This document shows, in pieces, positions 8,050-16,251 of a stretch of DNA of 64,000 nt; the first letter of the stretch is position 1, and each line of letters starts with the position of its first letter. The translations under genes were made by a program, and so were the position numbers. The DNA comes from an uncultured bacterium. Lineage in GTDB: Bacteria > Bacillota > Negativicutes > Acidaminococcales > Acidaminococcaceae. The DNA lies in contig CAJMQS010000004.1 in assembly GCA_905215645.1 (NCBI GenBank), positions 53,218 through 117,217 on the forward strand, written 5' to 3'. The notes beneath the pieces are model-generated. The model did no database searches, was not told the origin of the DNA, and worked only from the letters and a program-made list of their open reading frames with translations.

Positions 8050-8720
8050 AATTTCTCCGCTTCCGACCGCCGGATGTAGAAAGGATCCATGCCGAAATAA
8101 GCATGGATGTCTCCCCTTGGCACATACTGAGAGGCTCCCAAGATGGCCACTGAGGAGCCTCTGGGCAGACGGGCGCTTTCCGGAGCCAGGGTCACCTGGT
8201 CACAGTTTTCCGTTCCCGGCACCCGATGGCATTCTCCCATCAGGATGGCCGGCTCTTCTCCTGCCTGGAGCTGGGCGGCCAAATCCCGAGCAGCTGCGAT
8301 CCGCACCGGTTCTATTTCCGTCAGATGGTCCTTTTCCCACCGGTAGCTGCCCACATACAAGTTGCCTTTCTGGGCATCCAGCACAGGGACCAGCCGTACC
8401 CCTGCCACCGGCAGGTTGTAAGCGATAGCCTCCAGGGTATCCACCGCTGCCAGAGGCAGCTCCAGGGCATAGGCCATGGCTTCTGCGGTAGCCATGCCGA
8501 TCCGCAGCCCGGTAAAGGAACCGGGTCCCCGGCTCACCGCAATGAGTTCCAGCTGCTTTTTTTCCACCCGTGCCAATTTCAGCAGGGTTTCCAGCTGGGG
8601 GACCAGCCCTTCCGAATGGGTCAGCCCTACATTCACTTCCAGGCTCCCCAGGATCTTATTGTTGTTACAGACAGCCACGGAACAAACCCGGGTCGCTGTA
8701 TCGATTCCCAATGTCAGCAC
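8019..8720 (-). CDS. tsaB: t6A synthesis protein TsaB
   Basis: A TsaD paralogue that forms the scaffold of the TsaBDE complex. The 233 residues begin with LGIDTATRVCSVAV and include SRGPGSFTGLRIGMATA near 64-80, the family signature. No metal-binding HxxxH is present, as expected for TsaB. It lies 4 bases after the tsaE stop. Confidence 0.95.
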   Translation of the reverse strand: MLTLGIDTATRVCSVAVCNNNKILGSLEVNVGLTHSEGLVPQLETLLKLARVEKKQLELIAVSRGPGSFTGLRIGMATAEAMAYALELPLAAVDTLEAIAYNLPVAGVRLVPVLDAQKGNLYVGSYRWEKDHLTEIEPVRIAAARDLAAQLQAGEEPAILMGECHRVPGTENCDQVTLAPESARLPRGSSVAILGASQYVPRGDIHAYFGMDPFYIRRSEAEKLWEKRHPEGQ

Positions 8721-8724
8721 GTTT

Positions 8725-9201
8725 TCAACCTTCCCGGCCCTGCTGGGCTATGAGACCCCGGGCCAATTCCTCATACCGCTCACCCTGGGGGCACAGTTCG
8801 ATCTGCCGCCCCTCTCCTTGGCGGGTAAATTTCAGTTCCAAATATTTTTCCGGCATGTATTCCGGGAACAGTTCCGCCCACTCGATGAAAGTCACTCCGT
8901 CACCGCCAGCGTATTCAGAAAATCCGATATCTTCCAGTTCTTCCGGCCAGTTGATCCGATACAGATCGAAATGCTTGATGCTCAGTCTGCTGCCGTGGTA
9001 GACATTCATCAGAGAAAATGTGGGAGAAGTCACTTCTTGGGGATCCACTCCCAGCGCCGCCGCCGCGGCCGTCACCAGACAGGTCTTCCCCGTCCCCAGA
9101 TCTCCTTCCAGGAGGAACACATCTCCATCTTGGCACAGGCTTCCCAGCCGGCGTCCCAATGCCTCCGTAGCCTCGGGATCCGGACAATAGACAGCTGTCA
9201 T
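8725..9201 (-). CDS. tsaE: t6A synthesis ATPase TsaE
   Basis: A small P-loop ATPase (158 residues) that powers turnover of the TsaBD complex. Walker A is GDLGTGKT at 33-40, followed by SPTFSLMNVY near 66 and the HFDLYR motif near 83. First gene of the t6A operon. Confidence 0.96.
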   Translation of the reverse strand: MTAVYCPDPEATEALGRRLGSLCQDGDVFLLEGDLGTGKTCLVTAAAAALGVDPQEVTSPTFSLMNVYHGSRLSIKHFDLYRINWPEELEDIGFSEYAGGDGVTFIEWAELFPEYMPEKYLELKFTRQGEGRQIELCPQGERYEELARGLIAQQGREG

Positions 9202-9236
9202 ACCTTCACCGCCCTTCCCATTGATTGCAATTAATA

Positions 9237-9242
9237 ATTATA
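9237..9242 (-). promoter_or_regulatory. Possible -10 box for the t6A operon
   Basis: A consensus TATAAT on the minus strand lies 36 bases before the tsaE start. The -35 region would fall inside the preceding terminator hairpin and is poor (TTTTCA). Confidence 0.4.
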
Positions 9243-9245
9243 GCA

Positions 9246-9284
9246 TAAAAAAGGGTGTGTGAAAAATGGCTTTCACACACCCTT
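9246..9284 (-). terminator. Hairpin terminator upstream of the t6A operon
   Basis: AAGGGTGTGTGAAA pairs with TTTCACACACCCTT and is followed on the minus strand by a T run. It ends transcripts coming from pckA through the repeat element. The stem resembles the TGTGAA-type hairpins at 6516 and 21803. Confidence 0.75.
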
Positions 9285-9475
9285 GTCAACGGTCAACCGC
9301 CAAAAGAGGCCAGCAAAGCTGGCTTTGAATTTGAATTGGGTACAACCACAGGAGCAGGCAAACCGGGCCTGCGCCGGTCTTGGTTCGCTCCTACGTTTCT
9401 GGTTTACACATTCAAAAAATATGCCTGCAAATTTTCTCATTCGGCCGCTGACAGCTGACCATTGACCGCTGACAG
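9284..9475. repeat. Heptamer-bounded element, 192 bp (copy A)
   Basis: The 313-base gap between tsaE and pckA holds no gene, only this element and two terminators. The left end has units of the GGTCAAC type (9284-9301) and the right end inverted units such as TGACCGC and TGACAGC (9443-9475), so the ends can pair. Next to the left array lies the 15-base palindrome GCCAGCAAAGCTGGC (9309-9323). Near the right array a segment (9405-9434) recurs in inverted orientation in copy I at 48521-48549 (core TTTGCAGGCA, then TTTTTGAATGTGTA). This looks like a small non-coding repeat family. Confidence 0.8.
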
Positions 9476-9510
9476 AAAAAGAGCACTGTTACAGATTCAG
9501 TGCTCTTTTT
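9476..9510 (-). terminator. pckA terminator
   Basis: AAAAAGAGCACTG pairs with CAGTGCTCTTTTT around a 9-base loop, directly after the pckA stop and touching the repeat element. Confidence 0.9.
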
Positions 9511-9514
9511 CTCT

Positions 9515-11074
9515 TTATTCCGCCACCGGGCCGGCAGAAGCGATATCTTCCGTCACTTCGCCCTGGAACTTCTTGAAATTTTCCTGGAACAGACGGGCCA
9601 GTTTCCGAGCCGTTTCATCATACGCAGCCTTGTCTTCCCAGGTGCTCCGGGGATTCAGCACGCTGCTGGGCACATTGGGGCAGGATTTGGGGATGGAAAC
9701 TCCAAACAGAGGCATGGTGGTCCAGCCTTCCTTGCCCAGTTCTCCATCCAGTGCTGCATGGATCATAGCACGGGTATAGGCCAGTTTCATCCGTTTGCCC
9801 ACTCCGTACGGGCCGCCGCTCCAACCGGTGTTCACCAGGTACACATTGGTATCATGCTTGGCGATCCGTTCGCCCAGGAGCTTGGCATAGGTCAGCGGAG
9901 GCAGAGGCAGAAAAGGCGCTCCGAAAGCCGTAGAGAAGGTGGCCTGGGGTTCAGTGATTCCCCGTTCCGTCCCGGCCACTTTGCTGGTATAGCCGGTTAG
10001 ATAATGGTACATGGCCTGTTCCTTGGTCAGTTTGGAGATGGGAGGCAGCACCCCGAAAGCATCTGCCGTCAGGAAAATGATGTTTTTGGGATGGCCGGCC
10101 ATGCTGGGCAGCTTGGCGTTGGGGATATAATCCAGGGGATAAGCCACCCGGGTGTTTTCCGTAATGCTGCTGTCGGAGAAATCAGGCACCCCGTTCTTGG
10201 GATCCACTACTACGTTCTCCATGACGGCGCCGAACCGGACCGCCCGGTAGATTTCCGGCTGACTGTCTTCCGTCAAGTCGATGCATTTGGCATAGCAGCC
10301 CCCCTCGATATTGAATACGCCGTTGTCCCCCCAGCCGTGTTCGTCATCCCCGATCAGGGCACGCTGAGGATCTGCAGACAGGGTGGTCTTGCCGGTGCCG
10401 GAAAGGCCAAAGAACAGGGCCACATCCCCCTTCTTCCCTTCGTTGCAGGAGCAGTGCATGGTCAGGATATCCTGGAGAGGCAGCAGGTAGTTCATCACGG
10501 AGAAGATGGATTTCTTCAGTTCTCCGGCATACATGCCGCCGCCGATCAGGACCACTTTCTTATCGAAATTCAGGATGATGAAAGTTTCCGAATGGGTGTG
10601 GTCCACTGCCGGGTCCGCTTCCACGCTGGGCAGGGAAATCACCGTAAAGTCTTCCTGGACGGTGCTGGGTTCATCGGTCTTGATGAACAGCTGGCTGACG
10701 AAAACTGTCTGCCAGGCCATTTCATTAATGAATTTCACCCGGATCTGGTATTTGGGATCAGCTCCGGCCTTCACATTCTTCACATAGACACGGTGGGTCT
10801 TGATGTACTGTTCGCATTTGGCGTACAGCCGGTCAAAGGTTTCCTGGCTGCAGGGCTGATTGTTGTTCCAGTTCACCACATCATGGGTCAGCGGAGTATC
10901 CACAATGAATTTATCCTTGGGAGAACGGCCCGTATGGGTCCCGGTGGTCACCCGCAGAGCGCCCCGGTCGGAAAAAGTCCCTTCCCCGTTGCGGATGGCT
11001 GCTTCGATCAATTCTCGAACGCTCAAATCCCTTACAGTTTCTTTCGCTTCGGCTAACAATCCAGCACTGATCAT
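9515..11074 (-). CDS. pckA: Phosphoenolpyruvate carboxykinase (ATP)
   Basis: Interconverts oxaloacetate plus ATP and PEP plus CO2. In anaerobes it can run toward oxaloacetate, or supply PEP from C4 acids formed by amino acid fermentation. The 519 residues contain GLSGTGKTTLSAD (kinase-1a P-loop, about residue 235) and the GDDEHGWGDNGVFNIEGGCYA segment's metal-binding Asp and Glu region just after it. The YPLDYIPNA and NTGWSGGPYG motifs fit the ATP-dependent type. Monocistronic, with a strong promoter and a terminator. Confidence 0.97.
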   Translation of the reverse strand: MISAGLLAEAKETVRDLSVRELIEAAIRNGEGTFSDRGALRVTTGTHTGRSPKDKFIVDTPLTHDVVNWNNNQPCSQETFDRLYAKCEQYIKTHRVYVKNVKAGADPKYQIRVKFINEMAWQTVFVSQLFIKTDEPSTVQEDFTVISLPSVEADPAVDHTHSETFIILNFDKKVVLIGGGMYAGELKKSIFSVMNYLLPLQDILTMHCSCNEGKKGDVALFFGLSGTGKTTLSADPQRALIGDDEHGWGDNGVFNIEGGCYAKCIDLTEDSQPEIYRAVRFGAVMENVVVDPKNGVPDFSDSSITENTRVAYPLDYIPNAKLPSMAGHPKNIIFLTADAFGVLPPISKLTKEQAMYHYLTGYTSKVAGTERGITEPQATFSTAFGAPFLPLPPLTYAKLLGERIAKHDTNVYLVNTGWSGGPYGVGKRMKLAYTRAMIHAALDGELGKEGWTTMPLFGVSIPKSCPNVPSSVLNPRSTWEDKAAYDETARKLARLFQENFKKFQGEVTEDIASAGPVAE

Positions 11075-11146
11075 TTGTTTTTTCTCTCCTATATCCCTCT
11101 ATTGGACTCCAAAGACGGAGGAGCCGCGTTTTTGTATACATAGAAC

Positions 11147-11175
11147 ATTATATGATATTTTCCCGGCCTTGACAA
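11147..11175 (-). promoter_or_regulatory. pckA promoter
   Basis: TTGTCA and TATAAT are exactly 17 bases apart, with a leader of about 65 bases to the pckA start. Confidence 0.8.
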
Positions 11176-11206
11176 CCGCTGTATTCAGAAAATTACAGCA
11201 GAAAAA

Positions 11207-11232
11207 GGGGATGTGAATAAATTCACACCCCC
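11207..11232 (-). terminator. Second of two terminators after the acyl-CoA dehydrogenase gene
   Basis: GGGGaTGTGAAT pairs with ATTCACAcCCCC and is followed on the minus strand by TTTTTC. It lies just upstream of the pckA promoter and would insulate it. Confidence 0.75.
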
Positions 11233-11249
11233 GGTCACAGGCCACGACT

Positions 11250-11281
11250 AAAGGGGCTGCTGCCCACGCAGCAACCCCTTA
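11250..11281 (-). terminator. First terminator after the acyl-CoA dehydrogenase gene
   Basis: AAGGGGCTGCTGC pairs with GCAGCaaCCCCTT, 4 bases after the stop. The core is the GGGGCTGYTGC type common in this window. A short remnant with 7-base spacing (GGTCACA, GGCCACG) separates it from the second hairpin. Confidence 0.75.
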
Positions 11282-11284
11282 TTC

Positions 11285-12418
11285 TCAGTACAGAATCTTG
11301 TTTGCAATGACCATCCGCTGGATTTGGTTGGTGCCTTCGTAAATCTGGAGGATCTTGGCATCCCGCATTTTCTTTTCCATAGGATAATCTTTCATGTAGC
11401 CGTAGCCACCCATGATCTGCACCGCATCAGTAGCCACTTCCATGGCCACATCGGAAGCGAAGCATTTGCTCATGGCAGCTTCTTTGCCGAATTCCATGCC
11501 CTGGTCCCGCATCCAGCAGGCCTTGTGGACCATCAGCCGGGCAGTTTCTACTTTCATGGCCATATCGGCAATCATGGCCTGGACCATCTGGAAGGAAGCG
11601 ATGGGCTGGCCGAACTGTCTTCTTTCCCGGGCATAATGAGCAGCGATATCCAGGCAGGACTGGGCCAGACCTACGGCCACAGCTGCCACGAAAGGACGGG
11701 CGCTGTCCAGGGTATTCATGGCGATGCGGAAACCCTGGCCTTCCCGGCCCACCCGCATGGATTCCGGGACCACCACATCTTCCAAGATCAGTTCACAGGT
11801 ATTGGAAGGACGGATGCCCATCTTATCTTCTTTCCGGCCCACGCTGAAGCCAGGCGTCCCTTTTGGCACGATGAAGGCCGTCAGTCCGCGGATCCCGCCG
11901 GTTTTCCGGGTATTGGCGAACACGAGGAAGCTGTCAGCGATGCCCCCGTTGGTGATGAATACTTTATTCCCGTTCAGGACGTAATGATCTCCGTCCTTTA
12001 CGGCTTTGGTGGAAACAGCCCCTGCATCGGAGCCGGCCCCTGGTTCCGTCAGGGCAAAAGCAGCCAGTTTGCCAGCATTTAGCAGGTCGCACTGGTATTT
12101 TTTCTGTTCCTCATTACCAGCCAGCAGAATGGGGTAGGAAGCCAGGGCGTTGGCGGCAATGGAGGTAGCGATACCGGCACAGCCTTTGCCCAGTTCTTCA
12201 TAGATGGTCGCAATGGTAATGCTGTCCAGTCCGGGGCCGCCATATTCTTCAGGAACAACCAAATTCAGCAGGCCCATATCCCCCGCTTTTTGGAAAATTT
12301 CCGGTCTTGCATGGTTTTCCCGGTCCATTTCTTCCGTGTAGGGAACGATTTCCTTGTCAACGAAATCTTTCACCATCGCCTGCAAATCCAACTGCTCATC
12401 GGTTAATGCGAAATCCAT
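11285..12418 (-). CDS. Acyl-CoA dehydrogenase, short-chain (butyryl-CoA dehydrogenase-like)
   Basis: A FAD enzyme that interconverts acyl-CoA and enoyl-CoA. In a glutamate-fermenting anaerobe the expected job is crotonyl-CoA to butyryl-CoA with electron-transfer flavoprotein, but no etf genes are in the window. The 377 residues show the family motifs FALTEPGAGSD (about 125-135), FITNGGIADSF (about 158) and the C-terminal YEGTNQIQR, whose Glu 361 is the catalytic base position of butyryl-CoA type enzymes. An AGGAGG site precedes the start. It is last in the string glutamine synthetase, 3D protein, thioesterase, dehydrogenase. Confidence 0.93.
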   Translation of the reverse strand: MDFALTDEQLDLQAMVKDFVDKEIVPYTEEMDRENHARPEIFQKAGDMGLLNLVVPEEYGGPGLDSITIATIYEELGKGCAGIATSIAANALASYPILLAGNEEQKKYQCDLLNAGKLAAFALTEPGAGSDAGAVSTKAVKDGDHYVLNGNKVFITNGGIADSFLVFANTRKTGGIRGLTAFIVPKGTPGFSVGRKEDKMGIRPSNTCELILEDVVVPESMRVGREGQGFRIAMNTLDSARPFVAAVAVGLAQSCLDIAAHYARERRQFGQPIASFQMVQAMIADMAMKVETARLMVHKACWMRDQGMEFGKEAAMSKCFASDVAMEVATDAVQIMGGYGYMKDYPMEKKMRDAKILQIYEGTNQIQRMVIANKILY

Positions 12419-12477
12419 AAGGTTCCTCCTGTTTTATGGTTTTTTTCTCGATGTAAAGCCTAAAATGTAGGAATATT

Positions 12478-12942
12478 TTACCACTTTTTAGGTATTTCGT
12501 CAAAATGGCCGATGACAAACATGGTCCCTGTCACGTCAGCCATTTCTTTCCCGGTATGGTCGTAGATCATGACTCGGGTCACCACCGTGGAACGCCCTGC
12601 ATGGATCAGGGAAGCCTTGGCCCATACTTTTTCTTTTGCACTGGTATTGCTGAGGAAATTGATGGAACTGGAAAGGGTGACCACCTTGCAGCCGATGCTG
12701 TAGCCTACTGCCCCCATGGCTGTATCCGCCAAGGTAAAGAGCGCTCCTCCGTGGATCACGCCGTACCGGTTTCCATGCTTGTGTTCTGGGTCAGCGTCCA
12801 TACTCAGTTCGCAATACCCGCATTCCACCTTCTCCAGTTTCACGTCTGCCAGTTTCATGAATGTATTCTCTTCAAATTTCCGGGCCATCCAGCCGGGGAT
12901 TTCCTTTGCTGTCAGCAAGACCTTCACTCCTTTTTCTGCCAT
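12478..12942 (-). CDS. PaaI-family hotdog thioesterase
   Basis: The 154 residues form a single hotdog domain with the PaaI signature GVIHGGALFTLADTAMG (about 63-79). Members hydrolyse acyl- or phenylacyl-CoA esters in the cytoplasm; the substrate here is unknown. Position just before the acyl-CoA dehydrogenase suggests acyl-CoA turnover. Confidence 0.85.
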   Translation of the reverse strand: MAEKGVKVLLTAKEIPGWMARKFEENTFMKLADVKLEKVECGYCELSMDADPEHKHGNRYGVIHGGALFTLADTAMGAVGYSIGCKVVTLSSSINFLSNTSAKEKVWAKASLIHAGRSTVVTRVMIYDHTGKEMADVTGTMFVIGHFDEIPKKW

Positions 12943-12954
12943 GATTCCTGCATT

Positions 12955-13539
12955 TTACAGTATATACACACGTACCCGCCGACGGCCCCATTCCAGCGCC
13001 TGTCCGCGGTTATCAAATGCCAGGTCGATTTTATTGCCTTTGATGGCTGAACCAATATCACAGGCAATCCCTTCGCCATAGCCCATTATGTACATCCTTG
13101 TGCCCAGAGGGATGATCACCGGATCCACTGCCACCACACCTCGGCGCATCATGGCGCCTGTATAGGTGACACCTGTGACTCCCGGATCCGACGGGCTGTA
13201 TCCCGTAGTCTCCATGATCCAAGTTTTCCGGAAATGACCAAAGCTCAAGCCACTCTGTTTGCTCATTAAATTATAAATCGACCAGGTCACATCCCCTGTC
13301 TGAGGTTTCCTGTTCTTCTGTTGGAATTTTTTTACAGCGATCTGTGTCCCTTTCCCGAACTCTCCATCTATATCGCCAGTGTAGTAGTGCAATTTGGACA
13401 ACATAGCTTGTACTTCTTCCACCTTCTGTCCCTTTGACCCTAAGACTGCCACCGGTTTCACGGCGGCAGCCTTTCCAGTCAAGGGCATCAGGAAAAGAAG
13501 CAGGAGCGCCAGCAGGAGACCAAAGGTCTTGCGTTGCAC
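12955..13539 (-). CDS. Secreted peptidoglycan-binding 3D-domain protein
   Basis: The 194 residues start with a signal peptide (MQRKTFGLLLALLLLFLMPL, cut near AAA). A PG_binding_1 repeat follows (about 33-85, VEEVQAMLSKLHYYTGDIDG), then a C-terminal 3D domain (about 105-192) whose three aspartates lie in VDPVIIPLGTRMYI, CDIGSAIKG and DLAFDN. This arrangement fits a wall-lytic transglycosylase relative. It has no obvious functional link to the glutamine synthetase 28 bases upstream. Confidence 0.88.
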   Translation of the reverse strand: MQRKTFGLLLALLLLFLMPLTGKAAAVKPVAVLGSKGQKVEEVQAMLSKLHYYTGDIDGEFGKGTQIAVKKFQQKNRKPQTGDVTWSIYNLMSKQSGLSFGHFRKTWIMETTGYSPSDPGVTGVTYTGAMMRRGVVAVDPVIIPLGTRMYIMGYGEGIACDIGSAIKGNKIDLAFDNRGQALEWGRRRVRVYIL

Positions 13540-13566
13540 AGCGCGGCAGCCTCCTTCTCGTGTTTC

Positions 13567-15471
13567 TTACAGGATATTGTTCTTATAGTCCGTATACAGG
13601 CCTTCCAGTTCTTCCATCTTGGCATCCAGGGTCTTCTGCAGGTAGGAAGCCTTGTCAAAGTCTCCGTCTGCAAAGGCCTTGCCGATCTGGGTGAACAGGC
13701 TGGTGCTGGTATCCGTATCTTTGGCGATCAGGACCCGGAGTTCCTGGACTCTCTGCCACATCCCATCATCCCAGGCGGTACTGCTTTCGCTGGCTACCGG
13801 TTTCATAGCGACCACCTTGGTCCGATAGTCAGGGATGATGTGTTTCAGCAGTTCAGTCTGCCACCGGATCAAAGCCCCAGTTTCAAAAGATTTCAGATAT
13901 ACCGGTTTGATGATGTCGCCGGCCGTCAGCACAGCAACTTTGTCCGGATACTTGTCAAAGGCTTTGCAGTTTTCCCAAACCGTTGCAGGAGGAGCTCCGA
14001 AGTATTTGTTCCGTTCATCGTCAGTATAGTCTTCGAACACATCGTTTTCAGAACGGTACTGTCTGTCTTTTTCCAGATAGAAGCCTTCTTCTCCGGCGTT
14101 CTTGGACAGTTCCGCACACAGTTCATCGGTGCTCTTCCCAGAACCCAGGGCTGCTTTGATGCCGTCCAGGGCAGCCAGATAGAAGCCGGCCAGAGCCATA
14201 TAGGTATTGGTGAAGGGGTTGGGAGCACGCATTTCGAACCGGGTAGCCTTGGGGTTATCCAGATCGCGGATCAGGCCGGCCAGGATGGTACGGTTCCGGG
14301 AAGGGACATCCGGAGATTTGCCCAGGGAGGTCACGATGCAGATAGGAGCTTCGAACCCAGGTTTCAGCCGTTTGAAAGCGTCGGTGGTGCAGGATACGAT
14401 GGGGTTCAGGACTTCATAGTTCTTCAGGATCCCCATCAGAGCGCCATACCCTACGGCGGACAGGAAATCTTTCGTCATATCAGCCGGGCTCATCAGGTTA
14501 TAGAACTTGCCGTCCTTGGTAATGCAGCCCAGGCCCACATGGGTATGTTCCCCGCTGCCGGCCACACCCACGATGGGTTTTGCCAAGAAGGAGACTTCCA
14601 GGCCGTTGGCACGGAATACTTCCTTCACCAGGGTACGGACCAGGATTTCGTTATCAGCAGCCTGGAGGCCGTTGGAATATTTCCAGTCGATTTCCAGCTG
14701 TTCATTGACGTGGGTCATATTCCCGTTGGCATCCAGCTGGCCCCGGACACCGCCCACTTCTTTGTGGCCCATTTCCGGTTCCAGTCCATAATAGCCCAGC
14801 AGTTCAACCGCTTGTTCCAGAGCGGTCCGGACATTGCCCCGGGTCCGTGCCCAGTACTGTTCCTGCATGATCTGGGAAGAAGACAGAGCTTCGGTGGAAA
14901 CGTCTTCCGTCGGAGTTTTCACCCAGAATTCCAGTTCCGTAGCACTGGTGGAAGTGACTTTTTCCACATCGGCGGGATCGAAAGCCAGACCGGGAACTTT
15001 ACCTTCTGCCTTCATGGCTTTCAGGATTTCATCTCCCACATATTCCAGGGTGCTCTTCAGCAGATACCGGGAATCCACGAATTCCCCATTGTGCTTCAGG
15101 AAGCAGGGTACACGCAGGGTCCCTACCAATTTGCCGGTTTCCGGATCGATGTGTTCCAGGTTGTAGTCTACGAACCATTTCACGGACAGGTCAGCCACCA
15201 TATCCACCCGGGCATCGTTCAGAGAAGCAACCCCCGGCAGCACCACGGAAGAACCATCGGTCTGTGCCGTATGGCTGTACAGCATGGTTTCCATATCGTC
15301 CAGCAGTGCGCTGATGGGAACTTTTTCATCCGTATCATTACCTGCAAAGTCAATGCCCATGAAGGACACAAATTTAATCTCAGGATGTTGGTTCAGTAAA
15401 ACTCGTAAGGTTTCCGGTGTTAATTCGCTGGGTTGAATCACGTAAAGCAAATCTTTTTCGTACATAATCAT
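13567..15471 (-). CDS. Glutamine synthetase family protein, long form (about 630 residues)
   Basis: The catalytic GS barrel is recognisable. ATELEFW (about 177-183) carries the metal-binding E-x-E, followed by EMGHKEVGGVRGQLD (about 248-262), GVAGSGEHTHVGLG (about 303-316, the HxH-type loop), and FEMRAPNPFTNTYMALAG (about 410-427). At 634 residues it is much longer than the 440-470 of type I, and it does not begin like the usual type III enzyme. About 200 residues follow the barrel, rich in predicted helix. Glutamine formation is likely, but activity on another amine or acid is possible. ATG codons at 15471 and 15465 are both usable. Confidence 0.8.
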   Translation of the reverse strand: MIMYEKDLLYVIQPSELTPETLRVLLNQHPEIKFVSFMGIDFAGNDTDEKVPISALLDDMETMLYSHTAQTDGSSVVLPGVASLNDARVDMVADLSVKWFVDYNLEHIDPETGKLVGTLRVPCFLKHNGEFVDSRYLLKSTLEYVGDEILKAMKAEGKVPGLAFDPADVEKVTSTSATELEFWVKTPTEDVSTEALSSSQIMQEQYWARTRGNVRTALEQAVELLGYYGLEPEMGHKEVGGVRGQLDANGNMTHVNEQLEIDWKYSNGLQAADNEILVRTLVKEVFRANGLEVSFLAKPIVGVAGSGEHTHVGLGCITKDGKFYNLMSPADMTKDFLSAVGYGALMGILKNYEVLNPIVSCTTDAFKRLKPGFEAPICIVTSLGKSPDVPSRNRTILAGLIRDLDNPKATRFEMRAPNPFTNTYMALAGFYLAALDGIKAALGSGKSTDELCAELSKNAGEEGFYLEKDRQYRSENDVFEDYTDDERNKYFGAPPATVWENCKAFDKYPDKVAVLTAGDIIKPVYLKSFETGALIRWQTELLKHIIPDYRTKVVAMKPVASESSTAWDDGMWQRVQELRVLIAKDTDTSTSLFTQIGKAFADGDFDKASYLQKTLDAKMEELEGLYTDYKNNIL

Positions 15472-15809
15472 GTACCCCTTTCCCCTCGATAGCTCTTTTT
15501 GAATACCTGGCTTTGACTGGAGCTCCGGCAGATCCTGCCGCAGTTTCCTTTGTTCTTGCCTTTACAAAACCTGTATCCTTTTCTTTTGGATTACGTGGTT
15601 TATTATAGCACAAAACTTTTCCATCGCCTAGAGGAAAATGGACTTTTTTCGAATATTTTTATATTCAATTTTTTCATCGTTCGATTTTAAGTCTTTTGAA
15701 TGGTGTTTTTTCCGTTCTCTACTGATAAAAAGGTTACACAAAAGAGTTTTCCCGAACTTTAGTACAGTAAAATGAGGGCTATTGCACGTTCCATGCAACG
15801 CCCTCATTA
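15472..15809. promoter_or_regulatory. Control region upstream of the glutamine synthetase gene
   Basis: This 338-base gap has no convincing gene. A TATAAT lies at 15602-15607 on the minus strand, without a good -35 box, followed by a leader of about 120 bases containing a small GGCAGATCCTGCC-type hairpin. Upstream the DNA is A+T-rich and includes the inverted repeat GAATAT/ATATTC near 15650. I did not find a clear GlnR site or a glutamine riboswitch. The far end holds the DUF3870 terminator. Confidence 0.4.
15771..15808 (-). terminator. Terminator after the DUF3870 gene
   Basis: AATGAGGGC..TTGCA pairs with TGCAA.GCCCTCATT, directly after the stop, with TTTT on the minus strand. Confidence 0.75.
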
Positions 15810-16127
15810 TCATTTCCCCACGATCTGCCGGTAATGCTGCCGGGCATCCCGGTAAGCGGCCAGGATGGCTTTTCCGGAAGATCCGAAATACCGCTGGGTC
15901 ACTTCCTGTTCTAAGAACAGGGATTCCTCCAGGATGGAATGGTGGAGGAACAGCTTCCGTATGAAGTTCCGGGTCAGCTTCAGGGTGGCATTGCAGTCCA
16001 CATCCATGATTTCCCCGGTCTCTTCCACCACTTCAAAAGCCATGTAGAACACTCCATAGATTTTTGTAATGGCATTGTCCATATTGGTCCGTGCTTCTCC
16101 GGTGATATACAGTGTGCGTTTTTCCAT
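15810..16127 (-). CDS. DUF3870 family protein
   Basis: A 105-residue cytoplasmic protein (MEKRTLYITGEARTNMDNAI at the start) that matches the DUF3870 family of Firmicutes, function unknown. I chose the ATG at 16127 because it follows an AAAGGAG site by 9 bases; the longer frame would read through the repeat remnant at 16186-16205. It follows the DUF819 permease and may be expressed separately, as a terminator lies between. Confidence 0.8.
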   Translation of the reverse strand: MEKRTLYITGEARTNMDNAITKIYGVFYMAFEVVEETGEIMDVDCNATLKLTRNFIRKLFLHHSILEESLFLEQEVTQRYFGSSGKAILAAYRDARQHYRQIVGK

Positions 16128-16185
16128 GTCCCTGCGCTCCTTTGGTGTGATTTTGAGGATGTTGCTCGTTCTGTGCAATATTCCT

Positions 16186-16205
16186 GTCTCGAGTCTCGAG
16201 ACCTC
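16186..16205. repeat. Heptamer-array remnant, compact (copy B)
   Basis: Units of the GTCTCGA type run into their own reverse complement (GTCTCGAG, then CTCGAGAC) with almost nothing between. It looks like the two inverted ends of an element fused. It abuts the terminator at 16212. Confidence 0.55.
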
Positions 16206-16211
16206 AAAAAA

Positions 16212-16240
16212 GGGGCTGTTACTCATGCAACAGTCCCTCT
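16212..16240 (-). terminator. Terminator after the DUF819 permease gene
   Basis: GGGgCTGTT pairs with AACAGtCCC and is followed on the minus strand by TTTTTTG. The core is of the GGGGCTGYTGC family. Confidence 0.7.
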
Positions 16241-16251
16241 CATTATACCAA

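Noticed and set aside
9302..9442. Hidden small gene inside repeat copy A
   Set aside because: Short frames exist on the plus strand, but they have no ribosome site and do not correspond to any frame in the related copy I.
15380..15613. Small open frame of 77 codons spanning the glutamine synthetase leader
   Set aside because: It overlaps the start of the real gene in another frame and has no supporting features.
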